A stretch of DNA of 64,000 nucleotides, from contig OZ023273.1 in the NCBI GenBank assembly GCA_964007475.1, positions 50,407,525 to 50,471,524 of the forward strand. The letters are read 5' to 3'. This document shows, one piece after another, positions 1-12,537 of this stretch. Every line of letters begins with the position of its first letter. Positions within the stretch are counted from its first letter, which is position 1. Below the pieces are notes generated by a model. It was given only the letters and a program-made list of their open reading frames with translations. It was not told the origin of the DNA and ran no database searches. A program made the translations under genes and the position numbers. The DNA comes from Hybos culiciformis. Its lineage: Eukaryota; Arthropoda; Insecta; Diptera; Hybotidae.

Positions 1-265
1 GTATTCAAAAATAATTTTTTTCAGTTTCAAAATTTATTTTCAATGTGAATAAAATTTTTATTTTAAGATAGGTAATATGAAAAATTAAAATTCAAAAAAT
101 ATTAAAATTGAATAAATTTCTTCTTATTTCAACAAGAAACAAGAAGAAATTTATTTGTCTTGAAAATTCCAAATTTTTAATTTTTCATATTGATTATTAA
201 AATAAAAATTTTATTCACATTGAAAATAAATTTTGAAACTGAAAAAAGTTAAAACAATTTTTGAA
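1..265. repeat. Long imperfect palindrome (hairpin-forming inverted repeat)
   Basis: The left half (about 1-127) is repeated in inverted orientation on the right (about 139-265). For example TTCAATGTGAATAAAATTTT near 41 matches AAAATTTTATTCACATTGAA near 210, and AATTTATTTTCAATG recurs inverted. The loop is only about 10 bases. No coding sequence is present. It is probably a MITE or the inverted end of one, but terminal duplications cannot be judged because the window starts here. Confidence 0.7.
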
Positions 266-443
266 TAGAAAGATTTTTTTTTCATTTTGAAGAAATTTTA
301 TTTTAATTCAATAGTCAATACCAATATTATCTTATTTTGGCAAGACGCCAAACAGTGTCATTTGGAAAGTATATTCTTTGGAAAATGTTGTTCTTTTAAA
401 ATATAAAACTTTGAAAAATTTATATAATTTTATATAATTTTCA

Positions 444-1050
444 GAAATCAGGCAACTATTTTTGGTAAGTTTATTTTTCCTTTGAATTAATTTTTTTTAA
501 ATTTAAACAAAATACTCTTTTTAGATCGAATGAGACTACAATCACATCAATCGGAAAAAAATTGAAATATTAATCGTAGTGAATGTGAACAGAATTCAGT
601 TAAGTACTATTATTTTTTTTAATTGTTTTGTTTTAATTATTTCCTACTGAGTTCTTGTTACTAAAAGCAAATTAAAAAAATTATAAAAAGTCTTTAATTA
701 AATTTTTTTTGTATTTTTCTTTTATCTAGGAATATTATTTTCTACAATCTACAACAAAAGGGTAAGGGAAAAATCGTCAAGGAACGGTTTATGACAAATA
801 TTTCAACTCTTCGCTTAAAATTGTTGTTTGATTCCTGTTCGATCGTATACTAAATCATCAGTTAAAAACGATAAAACGTCTGCTGACGAACCTTTTAATT
901 GGTAAGACGTCCAAGAGACTTATTAATTTTTGAATTTTCAAAAAATATTTATTATTTCAGGTTCAATTGAAACTGATATTGAATAACATATTGAACAAAT
1001 TGTTAAATATGTAACATAGCATAAATAAATAAAGCATAGATTTATCAGTT
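444..1050 (+). other. Possible spliced plus-strand transcript end (weak)
   Basis: A run of well-formed splice-like signals lies in one direction: TTTTCAG at about 443 followed by GGTAAGT near 463, TTTTTAG near 524, TTTTATCTAG near 729, GGTAAGA near 902, TATTTCAG near 960, then AATAAATAAAG near 1023 as a possible polyadenylation signal. The implied exons are short and contain stops in all frames after the first few codons. If real, this is the non-coding 3' end of a gene or a long non-coding RNA. Chance occurrence in AT-rich DNA is possible. Confidence 0.2.
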
Positions 1051-1169
1051 ATACTATTTCAAAAAATGTCTTTTTATTTAATTATTGTTTTGTTTATTAC
1101 ACGACTTATCTTTGAGGTTTATTTTTATTGCAGGTCACTTTCACAATATCCGGCTCCGGCACATTGAAA

Positions 1170-1374
1170 ACCAGCATGAAAAAAAATTTTTCAGTGGAAA
1201 CCGGTTTTTTCCGTACAAATAATAAAGGAGTAAGTTTTTTATTCAAATCCAGCAAATAATTTTTCATTTGAAAAAGACATTGTTATTATTCAAGTGAAAA
1301 ATTATTTTCTGGATTTGAATAAAAAACTTACTCCTTTATTATTTTCCACTGAAAACATTTTTTTTCATGCTGAG
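1170..1374. repeat. Perfect-arm palindrome, about 205 bp
   Basis: The outer arms CAGCATGAAAAAAAATTTTT (about 1171) and its inverse (about 1350-1373) enclose inner arms. ATAATAAAGGAGTAAGTTTT near 1219 and ATTCAAATCCAG near 1242 are mirrored by CTGGATTTGAATAAAAAACT near 1310. A small asymmetric loop contains ATTGTTATTATTC. It can form one long hairpin. No target duplication was identified. Confidence 0.65.
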
Positions 1375-2005
1375 AAAAAAAATTCGTAAATATGAGGAAA
1401 AAAAAAATTTATTCATGTTGAAGAAAATTTTATTCTAAATGAAAAATATTTCCTGGATTTGAATAAAACATTTGTTGACTATTATTCAATTGTAAAAAGG
1501 TTTCTTCATTCTGAAAAATTGAAGTTAATTTTTTTTTATATTGACGAAAAATTTCGTAGATGTGACGAAATTTAAGGTTGAAAAACTAATTTTAAAAATA
1601 TATTTGTTGATTTGACGAATTTCCTTCAGAAAATTCATTTAAAATGAAGAAACAAAATCAATTTAGAAGAAAATTTCTTATATCGGAAGAATCGTATTTA
1701 AAAAAATTTTTCATACTGAAAATTTCTTCGTCAACTTGAAGAAATTTCTATAATAAAATTTCTTATAATAGAAGATTATTTTATTAAAAAAGTTAAAGAT
1801 ATAATGAAAATAATTTGATTGAATAAATTTCTTCATATCTAATGTGAAGAGTGGTTGACCCCTATTTGATCACTGTTTCTTCACATTAATATCGTTTTTC
1901 TTCAAATTCACTTCCTCTTTTGGTTCAGTGTATGATAATACTTTCCTTGAAAAAACGAAAATAAAAATTAAATATAAAATTATTTGAGTATTCAATCGTT
2001 AAGAG

Positions 2006-2789
2006 TAGAGTGTCCAAATTACCCGATTTTCAATTACCCGGGTAGTCGAGTATCAATTCACCAAATACCCGGATAACCCGGGTAACCCGGGTAGTATTTT
2101 TTTTTGGAGTGAAGCACGCAAAAAATATATATTTTTTTAAATTTATTAATTTTTATTGTTTTTTAAGAAATAATATTTCAACACACCTTATGCATTTAAC
2201 GTTTCAGTACGACAAAACTAACTAAATTTAAGTATTTTGCAATATAAGTACCAGTATACTGTTACTGCAAAAATTCTGTAATATTTTCTACAATGTACTG
2301 TACTGGTACTGGAAAAAAAATTTCAGTACCAATATACTTGTACAGCTACTGAAATTTTTTGCAGTACCAATACATTGTAGAAAAATATTGCAGTATTTTT
2401 TCAGTACCAGTATACTGGTACTTAAATTTTCTGCAGTACCAGTATATTGTGAGAAAAAAATACTGCAGTATTTTTCCAGTACCAGTATACTGGTACTTAT
2501 ATTGTATTCAGTACAAAAATACTTAAATTTATTCAGCTCTGAGTCAGTACCCAATAAAAATTTGGAAATAAAAACCCGCTCAGAAGAGACCGATAACGTT
2601 TTTTGTAATCTCTTCAATCTATTGGTTCCAATCACTTTATAAACCTGTAAAAGCTTTAACTATATTTGAATTTTATTTTATTTTTAAGCACTCGATACTC
2701 GAACCGATTACCCGGGTATTTGAGTAGTCGATAAAATAACCTAAAACATCGGGTACTCGGGTACCCGGGTACCCGAACTGGACACTCTA
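2006..2789. mobile_element. Non-autonomous hAT element (MITE), 784 bp
   Basis: The ends are TAGAGTGTCCA on the left and TGGACACTCTA on the right, a perfect 11-bp inverted terminal repeat. The subterminal sequence is rich in CCCGGGTA words on both sides. The 8 bases outside each end are identical (GTTAAGAG at 1998-2005 and 2790-2797), the target-duplication length of hAT elements. The interior at 2240-2520 holds repeated palindromic CAGTACCAGTATACTGGTAC-type words. No transposase is present; open frames here are by-products of the repeats. Confidence 0.85.
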
Positions 2790-3699
2790 GTTAAGAGTAT
2801 AATAAAATATATATAAAATGTTTAAATCAATGTAAACTTAAATAATCATATAAAATGGATTCAATTTCAAAAATTTGTATGCAATTAAATTTTAATTGTT
2901 TTTCGTTAATACTTAATGGATAAAATATAAATTAATAAATTCACTTTAATTATTAATTGTTTTATTATGCCAAACTTACACCCCATCGTATCGTTATTTA
3001 AACCGATTTGTGTCATGTTTCATATATCGCAGTAATATGAGTCCAATATAATTATAATTATAGTTTTTGATATTGAAAATTTATCCTATTTTTAACTGCA
3101 GTGTCAAAGTTCGAAGTTTTTACAAAATGCGTTATGCAAAAAAAAAATTGGTTTTCCACATTGGCTATTTTAGTACCAAGTCACAAATATAAGTCTTATT
3201 GTGTATATTAATCATCATCATCAATTCTAATGTTATTCTTATTTCACACCAAAAAGTTAAAGTTACCTCTTGAAAATATAGTAATAAATAATTAAATTTT
3301 CAAAAAATGATTGGAAATACGACTTTTGTTTTTGAGTCGAAATTTATTTTTGAAATTGATTCTATTAAAAATAACTATTATAATTTATTAAAAAAAAACA
3401 GCAAAAAAAATGATTGATTACCCTTACCTTTGTTTTTTTATTTGTTATAAATAAAATAAAAACTTTTTTTTACGTACATAAAATAAATTGAATTGAAAAA
3501 ATGCAATCTCTTCGTCTTAAATAAATGAAATCTATTCCTATATAAAATTTTTTTTATACAAAAAAAAATATGTGTGAGCCTCATCCTCATAAGCTCACGA
3601 AAGAAGTTTAACTTCTTTATTTACTTACAAATATTTATTTGGCTACGGACTCTGACTGATTTACTTTTGTAAGTGGAAGAGGGGGCTAAATTTTTTCTT

Positions 3700-3985
3700 A
3701 CGAATTTGTGTGTAATCATTTATTCTTTTTTACGTACCAAATTTGAATGAAATCGGACGAACTTTAGAAGTCGCTGTGTAGGATCAATCAATATTTTGTT
3801 ACAAAATTTATATGTTTAATCGTTTCCTCTTTTTATTTACCAAATTTGAATAAAATCGGACGAACTTAAGAAGTCGCTGGGTAGGATCAATCAATTTTTT
3901 GTTAGAAAATTTATGTGTTTAATCGTTTCCTCTTTTTATTTACCAAATTTGAATAAAATCACACGAACTTTAGAAGTCCGCCCTA
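3700..3985 (-). repeat. Antisense fragment of the Helitron-associated 120-bp tandem repeat
   Basis: About two and a half copies of a roughly 120-bp unit contain ACCAAATTTGAATGAAATCG, GACGAACTT and TTGTTACAAAATTTA. They are the reverse complement of the unit found inside the elements at 27.5-28.1 kb and 62.6-63.2 kb. Neither Helitron end (5' TC or 3' CTAG context) is visible, so this is a truncated, inverted fragment. Confidence 0.7.
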
Positions 3986-3989
3986 GGGA

Positions 3990-5150
3990 ATGCAAAACCA
4001 GTTTTTCGGATTCCGGAAAACCGGAAATGCGCCTGTTTTTTTAATTTCAAAAAATTCGGAATTCAAAATGCTAAATTCCGAATTTTTCGAATTTGGAAAG
4101 AACTTTTACTGGCGGGAATTTTGACCAATTGTTTATTTTTTTTTTTATTATTTAGGCATAAAGCATTAAAATTCACAAAAATTGAAATCTAAGTAGCTAT
4201 CGCAAGTCTGCAAATACGTAAAACTTTTTTTCAAATTAATCAACATTAACAAAATAAGTTGGAGTTCAGTGATTTATTTGGATTTCGAAGTGAAATTAAA
4301 TTTTCCGATCAATTGAGGCCCCCGAGGAACACTTTTGGAAAATCTCTAATATAATTTATTAACAACGCTGCAGGAATATTTTCAATAAAAATTCGATTAA
4401 AACTCAATGATAAAACATTGGATACTTTGTGTTTCAAATTTTAACAACAAAATCAGTTGATCTTTAATTCTTTTATTGTACAATTTTTTAATTCTATCTA
4501 TATGGTTTTTTTTTTGTTTTTTGCTTTCCACACATCGTTAGTATTTTGTTATGTGTGTGTAGTATCGCTATATTTTTTTCGTAAATACATGCTACATGCT
4601 ACAACGTCTTATATTTCCCTGCTTTTATATTTGTTTTTACTTTTTAACATACTTCATTCTGTGGTTATTACCCCTATTTTGCAGCGTTGTTGCTTTACTT
4701 TTCATCACGCAGCACATACTATATTCTGTCTTCTGTTTTCCCCTTTTTTGTGCAAAAATTTTTAACAATACCTCGCTAAAGAAGTTAAACTTCAAAAATA
4801 AAAATTGTGCTAAATTTAACAAACGATTGCACTTTCCATATTCACCAAGTTATTCGAATTTACTATGTTCATTCAGACGAAAGAAATTCTTAATTTTTTT
4901 TTTTATACTTTATGTTATTCCGAGAATGTTGAATTTTTTTATTTGCTGAGCTCTTAAGTCCACATAGTTACTTTAATAGCTTTTGTTTTAAATATCAATC
5001 ATATTACTTATAATAATGTATCTTCTCATTCTATCGCTCATTATACTCTGTAGATATTTAGTGTTAATTAATAAAACTCGATATTTTTTTAATTTGTGTG
5101 TTTATTTTAGAAAGCTTAATCAAATCAAATTAGTGAATGACTTTACTTGT
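3990..5150. other. AT-rich intergenic sequence
   Basis: A short hAT-like terminus (TAGGGAATGCAAAACC at about 3984) and CCGGAAAACCGGAAA-type words occur at 3984-4030, but I could not find the partner terminus. The rest is AT-rich. Overlapping open frames at 4457-4949 are low-complexity Phe/Leu-rich and show no recognisable protein. Confidence 0.5.
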
Positions 5151-5572
5151 CATTTACACAGGATGTCATTGAAATGAAGATTTTTTTTTAATGTATTTTC
5201 GTAAAAATCTCCGAAATAATTTTTCACTGTCCAGACTAAAATCTAGATTTTAGTTTGAATGAAAACCTTTTTCTTAATAAAACTATTTAAATTTTGATTT
5301 TAATTTTTAATTTATATAGTAAAAATAAAATAAAGCAAAAAATTTTTTTTTTCGTTTTCAGTTTTTCATTTATTTATTTTTTTATCTTTGATATTTCTAT
5401 TTTAAAATTTTTTTTTTCATTTTTGTTTTATTTTTTTGACAGAAAATAATTAACATTTGAAGCAAGATTTTTAGTCCAGACTAAAGACAAGATTTTTTCG
5501 TTTTATACAACTTTTACACACACTGTCAAAAAAAATCTTCATTTTAATCTTCGAAAACATCCTGTGTAAATG
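5151..5572. mobile_element. MITE-like element with CACAGGATGT inverted ends
   Basis: CATTTACACAGGATGT at 5151-5166 is mirrored by ACATCCTGTGTAAATG ending at 5572. Inside, TGAAATGAAGATTTTTTT on the left is mirrored by AAAAATCTTCATTTTAA on the right, and TCCAGACTAAAATCTAG by TTTTTAGTCCAGACTAAAG. If the termini are read as CACAGGATGT the flanks are TA on both sides, which would fit a Tc1/mariner-type element; this assignment is an inference. Confidence 0.6.
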
Positions 5573-6304
5573 GCAAATTAGAAAAATTTATCATATCAAG
5601 GAAAAATATCTCGTACTTATACTTTTTAATAATTATGTTATGTTAATAAAAAATATTTTTTGTAACTATTTGCGTTATTGTTTTGAACCAGTTTTTATAA
5701 TATTGGCAATATAATTATAATCTTTCTGTTACATTTTTCTACATTTTAAAGCTAATTCTCCAACGAGTTCTTTTTTTTTCAGTGTAGTAAAGTGTCGTTT
5801 TAGCAACAACAATTTCGAAATTATGAAGGTTTATGAAGCAATGTCAACCAATTTGTAAGTTGTTTAACAGTTGTTAAGCATAAAAGACACATAACAGATT
5901 GTATCAACAATATAAGATATATGTTTACTTATTATAAGATGTTTTTTTCTGTTATAAGGCCCGATAATTTATCACGTATTGTATCATAAGGGTTTATTCC
6001 GATAATATAGATTTCCTTTTCAAGCGCGTGGTTACAAATAAACTAGTATGTTTAATTTCTGTGATTAAAGAGATTGTTCTAAAAAGTTGATATTTCGCCG
6101 GGGGTATATCTAAAATTAAAATTAAAATTTTCAGACATATTTAAAATAATAATAAATTTATATAATGTATATTAATTGCGGATATAACAGTGTTAACAAT
6201 TAATAAATTCAAAATTAAGATAAATATTGTAAATTTTACCTTATTTTTATACATAATTATTTACATTATGAACAAACAGGGTTCAAAATAGGTTAAAAAT
6301 GATT

Positions 6305-6569
6305 AATTGAGCCGTTTATTTTAAAGTGGTTTAAGTCCATTTGTTCTTGTATTGAGATATTTAAGGTTGTGTGTTTGAATTGATTTAAAAATATACATTA
6401 ATATTTCCATAAGCTAATTTTCAAGTGTCAAAATCAAAGCGGTTTTAATGATACTATACTAAAATTGTTTATAAATAAAAAGAATATATACTATTGTGCT
6501 TATTGATATCATTAATTATTTTTTTTTGAAAAATGAACTTAAACCACTTTCAAAATAAACAGCTCAATT
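6305..6569. mobile_element. Short MITE-like inverted-repeat element
   Basis: TTGAGCCGTTTATTTTAAAG followed by TGGTTTAAGTCCATTT on the left is mirrored by AAAATGAACTTAAACCAC and TTTCAAAATAAACAGCTCAA on the right, about 38 bp of near-perfect terminal repeat around roughly 190 bp of AT-rich centre. The target duplication is ambiguous because the flanks are AT-rich. Confidence 0.65.
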
Positions 6570-8080
6570 TTTAAATCTCTATCGTTGAATAGAAAATGAT
6601 TACTTTTTTTTCAAGGATTTATAGTTCAAATATAACAAATAGAATCAGGTTATTCATCATTGAAAATTCGATAAATACAAATGACGTTATTTGATAAAAT
6701 CCATTTTACATTTTTCTTATAAAATTATAGTGAATCCTTTAACCCCCTTAAGAAATAATTTATGTACGTACAATTTTTTTTTTTATTAAATAATTTATAT
6801 TGGAATGAAAAATATTGAAAAGAAAACGAAGTTATTTTACACTCTAGTAATTCATAAAACTAATTTTATATTATAAATCAAATAATCAAATTTATTTATA
6901 TTGTTTCTTTTGACATATAATTTTTACAAGCTTAGATTTAAGAGATTAGATTTAATATTATATCTTTACAACTTTAACATTTTAATAATTTATAAGTGGG
7001 TGGATAAGTCAACAACATAGAAGGTTAAGGGAAATTTTCAAAAACCCTTATGTGAGTTGAGCTAAACTAAATCTTAAAACTAGGTAAAACTTATAGTTAG
7101 TTAATAATTGAATAACATTATGTACATAGAAATAAAATTAGATATTTGTTACCACAGATTTTGAATTAGAGGGTTAGTTGAGAGTTCGCATTTCAGTTTG
7201 AAATTTTCGGTTAGTTCGTTAATTTTAAGTAATAAGGGTTTTATCTTAGTTTCATTGTGAAGCTTATTGGTGGAATAGTTCCAAGGTAGATCTAACATCA
7301 TCTTTAGAATTTCATTTTGTTCTATTTGAAGTTTTTGAATGTGGATTTTAGCAGAGTCATGCCATAATGGAGCTGCATAGAGCTATCATTCAATATAGTT
7401 TTGTATATCAGCAATTTATTTTCAATATTCAGTTTTGATTAAAACTAATTTTTTTTTATTTTATTTTATTTTATTTAAAAGAAATGTAAGAACTCTGCTT
7501 TCTATAAGATAACATATTTTTATTTCTGTTCATATTTTTATTTCATTTTTTTTTTTTGCTCTTCAAGGATTTTCACCTCTTATAGATTTATGTGCTTGAG
7601 TCAACAAAATAAATTAATTCCTATAAAGAAAATATAAAAGACAAGGCTATAATTTTTTGTATATAGGTACCTAGCTACAACAAGAAAATAATAGAGTTAT
7701 AAAACAATTTCCAAATTGAAGATAATTATGCAGGAAACAAGAGTAACTAGTTCAATTATTGAAATTGTAATTATAAAAAGATTTTATATCTTTTTGGAAG
7801 AAAAATTCTTACACCTTATAGTACACAATTGGAATATACAAAGTGCCAAGTATTATATAAGTATTATATAGAAGGTATGAATTATTATATTAAATTAAAA
7901 CTCATAAAATGTTTTAATTCAATTAAATGTAGAAATAATTAAAAAACAAATTATATTTATGAATATTTTATTCTTTCTTAACATGTAGGCTTTTTTATGC
8001 CAATGACTCTTTAAGGATTCAATAAAATTATTTATTCAATTAAAATTATTAAAAATTAAAAAAAAAAAAAATTACGGCTC
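6570..8080. other. Intergenic sequence, no gene seen
   Basis: AT-rich with homopolymer runs and no open frame of note. I see no conserved motif or transposon terminus here. Confidence 0.5.
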
Positions 8081-8082
8081 CA

Positions 8083-8341
8083 AGAACTAACTCATCAAGA
8101 ATTAACTCCGCAAAACGAAAATGAACTAACTCATCAAAAAAATGCGGATTTAAAGTAAAAATTAGAAATGAACTAACTCCTCATAATTTTAAGTGAAATA
8201 ATTAACTCATCAATAGAGCAACTAACTCATCAAAATTAAGTAATACTATTCTTAAAAACAAACTAACTCATCATTTTTAAAAGATGAACTAAGTCATCAA
8301 AAATTGGAAATTATTAAATTTTTGATGACTTAGTTCTTGAT
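8083..8341. repeat. Cluster of AACTAACTCATCAAAA words with inverted ends
   Basis: A word close to GAACTAACTCATCAAAA occurs eight times in direct orientation (near 8085, 8100, 8124, 8169, 8199, 8220, 8259 and 8285) and once inverted (near 8318-8341), at irregular spacing of about 15-45 bp. The outermost copies form an inverted pair, CAAGAACTAACTCATCAA against TTGATGACTTAGTTCTTG. This resembles a small element made almost entirely of subterminal repeats. No target duplication is seen. Confidence 0.6.
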
Positions 8342-11300
8342 TGCTGCAATTATAAGTTTTTTTTTTAAAGAATCTTACTATTTTAAAAGAATCTGCCTAT
8401 GGTCATACAATTTAATAATAATTGAGTTGTTATACACTTTTAGTTGTATTTACTTTTAATTCGAGATTGTTAAACTTCAATTTTTTACTTCGAAATTTGA
8501 CGATATTTAAAAGATATTTTTATGCATTTACGTGTCTTCCTTAACTATAAGCAATTACAGGAAAAAATTAGGGCAATACCTCATAAGTGAAAAATGGGGC
8601 CCATTTTCAATATTTTTTGTATATTAGCTCTCTTTTTATATTACAACTCATATTCAAAATGACATTTATTGAAAAAAAATATGCAAAGATAAAATCACTG
8701 AAAAGGATTAAATTAATTAACGAAAGCAGCCTGACGTCACGTTTATAAATGGATCAGCAATATAAAAGATATTAAGACTACACATTTTCATATAAAATTT
8801 TATGAAGAAACATAATATCTTAAAATTTCTCAAGTTTTCTTTCTGTACATGGATTATTTTGATTTTTTAACTTTATATTATTATTATCGTATATCTTTCG
8901 TGCTTTTAATTAGACATATAGCCACTAGTTTTATCAAATCAAATTATATTTAATATCTTATTCAATATTTTTAATCATTATATTTCCTGTATTTATTTGT
9001 AATTTCAATGTGGTGTAAAATTTTCTTAAATATTCTATGTACAAGTACATTTATTATTATGAAAGAAAATGAATTTGATATTGAAAGATTTGAATAACCC
9101 AATCAACAAATTCTTAATTGGACATACACTTTAATTTTATAGATTCATGGTATTCACAATATTCTGAATTTATTTATAATTTTAAATTTCCTTAAACATT
9201 CTAAGTAAAAGTGCATTACTTATAAATATTTTAGCAAATGTTATTGAAAACTTGAAATAATCTTTCTACAAGATATTAAATTGAATCAAAAGAATATTAA
9301 CAATCATGAGAAATAAGTAGTATGAGATGTCGAATGCCGCATAGCCAAACATTTATCAAATGTGTTTAAATGCTTTATATTTTATTTTCAATATGAATTT
9401 TGAATAACACATTCACCAAACGGCTTACTGATGAATTCTATTTTAAATTGAAATTAAAGATAATATTTATCACTTTTATAAAAATTATCCGCAAAAACTC
9501 CTTTTCAAATAAGCTTCAGATATCCACCTATACACCTGCATTATTTCTCTTTAATTTTTTTTTATTTATTATATTATACATATATAAATAATTTTCTTTA
9601 TTTTATTTCACATACGGTTTTTCAATTTCCTTTTTATTCAAAATATCATTTATAAATTTCTTCCTAATTCCGTTGAAATATTATTATTCATTTAGACATA
9701 TAATTATTTCAACGGATTTTCCTTTTTTATCGTTATTTTCCCATGCTTGTTAAGAGGAAAAACTCGCATAAATGAATAAAAAAAATATTTTTTTATATTT
9801 CTTTAACAGAATTGTTCAAAAAGATTAAAAAAGAAAGCATATTATACAAATATCAAATTATATGTATCTATGTTTTTTTCATAAGTTATAAATATAAATT
9901 AATACTTACCTATTATATGTTTATGCTTGGAGTTTGACATAATTGCGATATGCATATAAGAGAGCACAAAATAAACCTTTCACGCAGCCTAATATTATTT
10001 AAAAATAATTTCAAAAGAATATTTATTATTTCAATTTTCTTAAAATATTATATTTCAATTATGATGTCTTAATAGAATAAATTTAAATTTTACGCCTTTA
10101 AGTACAAACATTTTCCGCAATTATTTAATAATACCTACACCTTGTTCTATTATTATTAAAATGATCAAACAGATAAATTTATAAGATTTATCTGCATTTT
10201 TGGATTTTAGTTTGAAAATTCAATTTTCTGAAAACTTGGTTCGATTACTATATAGTTTTAGAAATAGGGCCACAACCTAAGTTCTTTAATTCAAGGAAAC
10301 TTATAAAATCTATACTGCTTTTTTTTTGGGATTATTTTTAACTTGAAATTTCTGAAAGAGTATTCAATTGTTCTGTCCTGATATTCAATTGCTCTGTCCT
10401 GGCTTATGTTACGGTGAAAACCCTATATAAAATTTTTGATATAATAAAATCAATATAATTTTAATAAAAAAAACCTAATGTTTTTTTTGCGAAGCAAAGC
10501 AATTTTTTTTTATAAGTCAGAAAATATTTTTTTAACGCAGAATATTGAACAGCATTTATTTTTTCTTCTAAGAATTTTAAAAGAAAAGAAAAAGAAAAAA
10601 CGCATTGCTAAAATTATATATAAATCAAGACCTCATTTAAGTAGGCATTAAATTTGGAAGAAATTTTCTTCATAAATTAATAAGATACATCCTTGTTTAT
10701 ATTTAAGTAGATAACTCCATTTTTGGCCAAATTTACTTTTTGATGAAAATTAATCTAATATTGCGTAATCTATCGATTGGCAAAAAAAAATTTGGAAAAT
10801 ATTATTATTAAAAAAATAATTTTGCATATAACTAAATAAGTATACGTAAATGTAATACAACACGTGAGTAAAAATCTATAACTTCACTTATTAACTTAAA
10901 ATATTTTTATTTAAATGACAAAAAATATAAAAGTTTAGTTATAATCTTTTTAACAATTTTCTGCAATACAAATGAAATTTATCGTAAACAAAATAAGTTT
11001 AATTATTTATTTTTCAACGCAGACAAAAAATCCGTTAAACAAAGTTAAATATAGTTATACAAAAAAAATAATTACATAATTATGTAGTATGTTTATTACA
11101 CTTTGTTGCAAATATTCTTTGTTTTTATTTTTTTTATTTTTTTAATATTTAATTTAGCTTAATATTCTTAATTTCATGCATTTTTTTTTTCAAAATAAAT
11201 TCATTTTAAAATTTTATAACATTATTATTCTATTATTATTATCTTCCTAGAATTTTGTAGTTTTTCAGAATTTTATTTTTGTACATAACATAATATCTAA

Positions 11301-11820
11301 TTTTATCCTGTTTTTCCTATTTCATATTATCACTGGCAAAAAAGAAAATAAAATTGTCAACAAGTATATAAGTGGAGTTAATTACTTTTGATTTTTATTA
11401 AACATATATAATTTCTTTTTTAAACTCAATAAGTATGATATTTTTAATAACTAGAAGCAAAAATATTATTATAATGTCAATAAAATTATAGAAAAATAAG
11501 AAAAAGACACAAAATTAGCTTTTTCTCATTATATCAAAAATGGAGTTATCTACTTATTGACAAATGTGTGAGACAAACAAATTTTTTTGTTTTGTATAAA
11601 AAAACAAAAAGAATCATCTATGCTAAATCCTAAAATAAATGTAATCTTTATTTGTAAAACAAAAAATAAATCAAAGAAACTAATTTTATCTGTTATGATT
11701 AAATTAATGATTAAACCATTAATGACCATAAATTTTTTTTATATTATCTGAGTTTTAAAATTTTTCTTGTTAAATGAAATAATATTTGTAAAAATAAAAA
11801 TCATGTTTTACTAAAATTAT
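8342..11820. other. AT-rich intergenic sequence, no gene seen
   Basis: Long AT-rich stretch with many homopolymers. A short near-duplication (ATTCAATTGTTCTGTCCTG then ATTCAATTGCTCTGTCCTG) lies near 10362-10401. I find no supported exon, RNA gene or complete mobile element. Confidence 0.5.
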
Positions 11821-12330
11821 TTCCATAGGTCCTGACAGGTATTAAGAAACGTAGATGTAAGATCCGGTTGTAGATGGCAGAAGCCACATTCCGAAGAATG
11901 TCATTTATTCTTAAATTTATTTGATTTGGTCGGGGTTTCTAAAAGATTCCTTTTTTTTGCGTTTTTAATGTCCTCTTCTTTTTTTTTTACTAAAAAACAT
12001 CCTATAAATTTTGTTACACCACCACTGGTGTTCACTGTCGCTTACCCACCCAACGACGAGCTCAGACCCGGCCTATGGACAGGATGTCATAAGACAGTGG
12101 ACTCGACACCAGATTAAAATTTAGAAAGTAGAACACTTTCTTTTGCCTCTACTTTCACAAATTTCTCTCTTGTATAAGATATGATAAAATTTTTCATGAG
12201 TTCATCTTGAACTCAGAATTTTTGTATTTATCTACCAACCCGTTTCCAGTGCCGGATAGAGCATTTACTGGGCCTCTGGGCAAAAGATTCTAAAAGGGCC
12301 TTTTTTTAAAAAAGTAAATGTAAATATACT
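11821..12330. other. GC-richer islands, probably transposon fragments
   Basis: A GC-richer block at about 11828-12115 (including CCCACCCAACGACGAG) stands out from the surroundings but has no recognisable protein. CAGTGCCGGATAGAGC near 12249, followed by GGGCC words, resembles one terminus of a hAT element, but no partner terminus or 8-bp duplication was found. Confidence 0.35.
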
Positions 12331-12537
12331 GATTAGAAAATATGAGTTCCTTTTGATGACTTGCTATATAAAATTAATAATTAAAGCCCGTTAAGCAAAT
12401 ATAAACCAAATCTAAATCAATAATTTCGAATACATTTTTTTGAAATGACTTTGAAAATCAAAATTTGATGCTAGATGGATTAACCGCAAATCCATTGGTT
12501 ATAGCGTTTCTGCACTGGCAGTCTTAATATCGATTCC

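Noticed and set aside
2288..2642. Opposing open frames with STSILVLK-type repeats
   Set aside because: They arise from the palindromic CAGTACCAGTATACTGG words inside the hAT MITE.
4457..4949. Plus-strand frames of 102 and 117 residues
   Set aside because: Phe/Leu-rich low-complexity readings in two overlapping frames, typical of T-rich DNA; no domain or splice context.
12249..12310. hAT-like terminus CAGTGCCGG, and a similar single terminus near 3984
   Set aside because: No partner terminus or 8-bp duplication was found, so no complete element is claimed.
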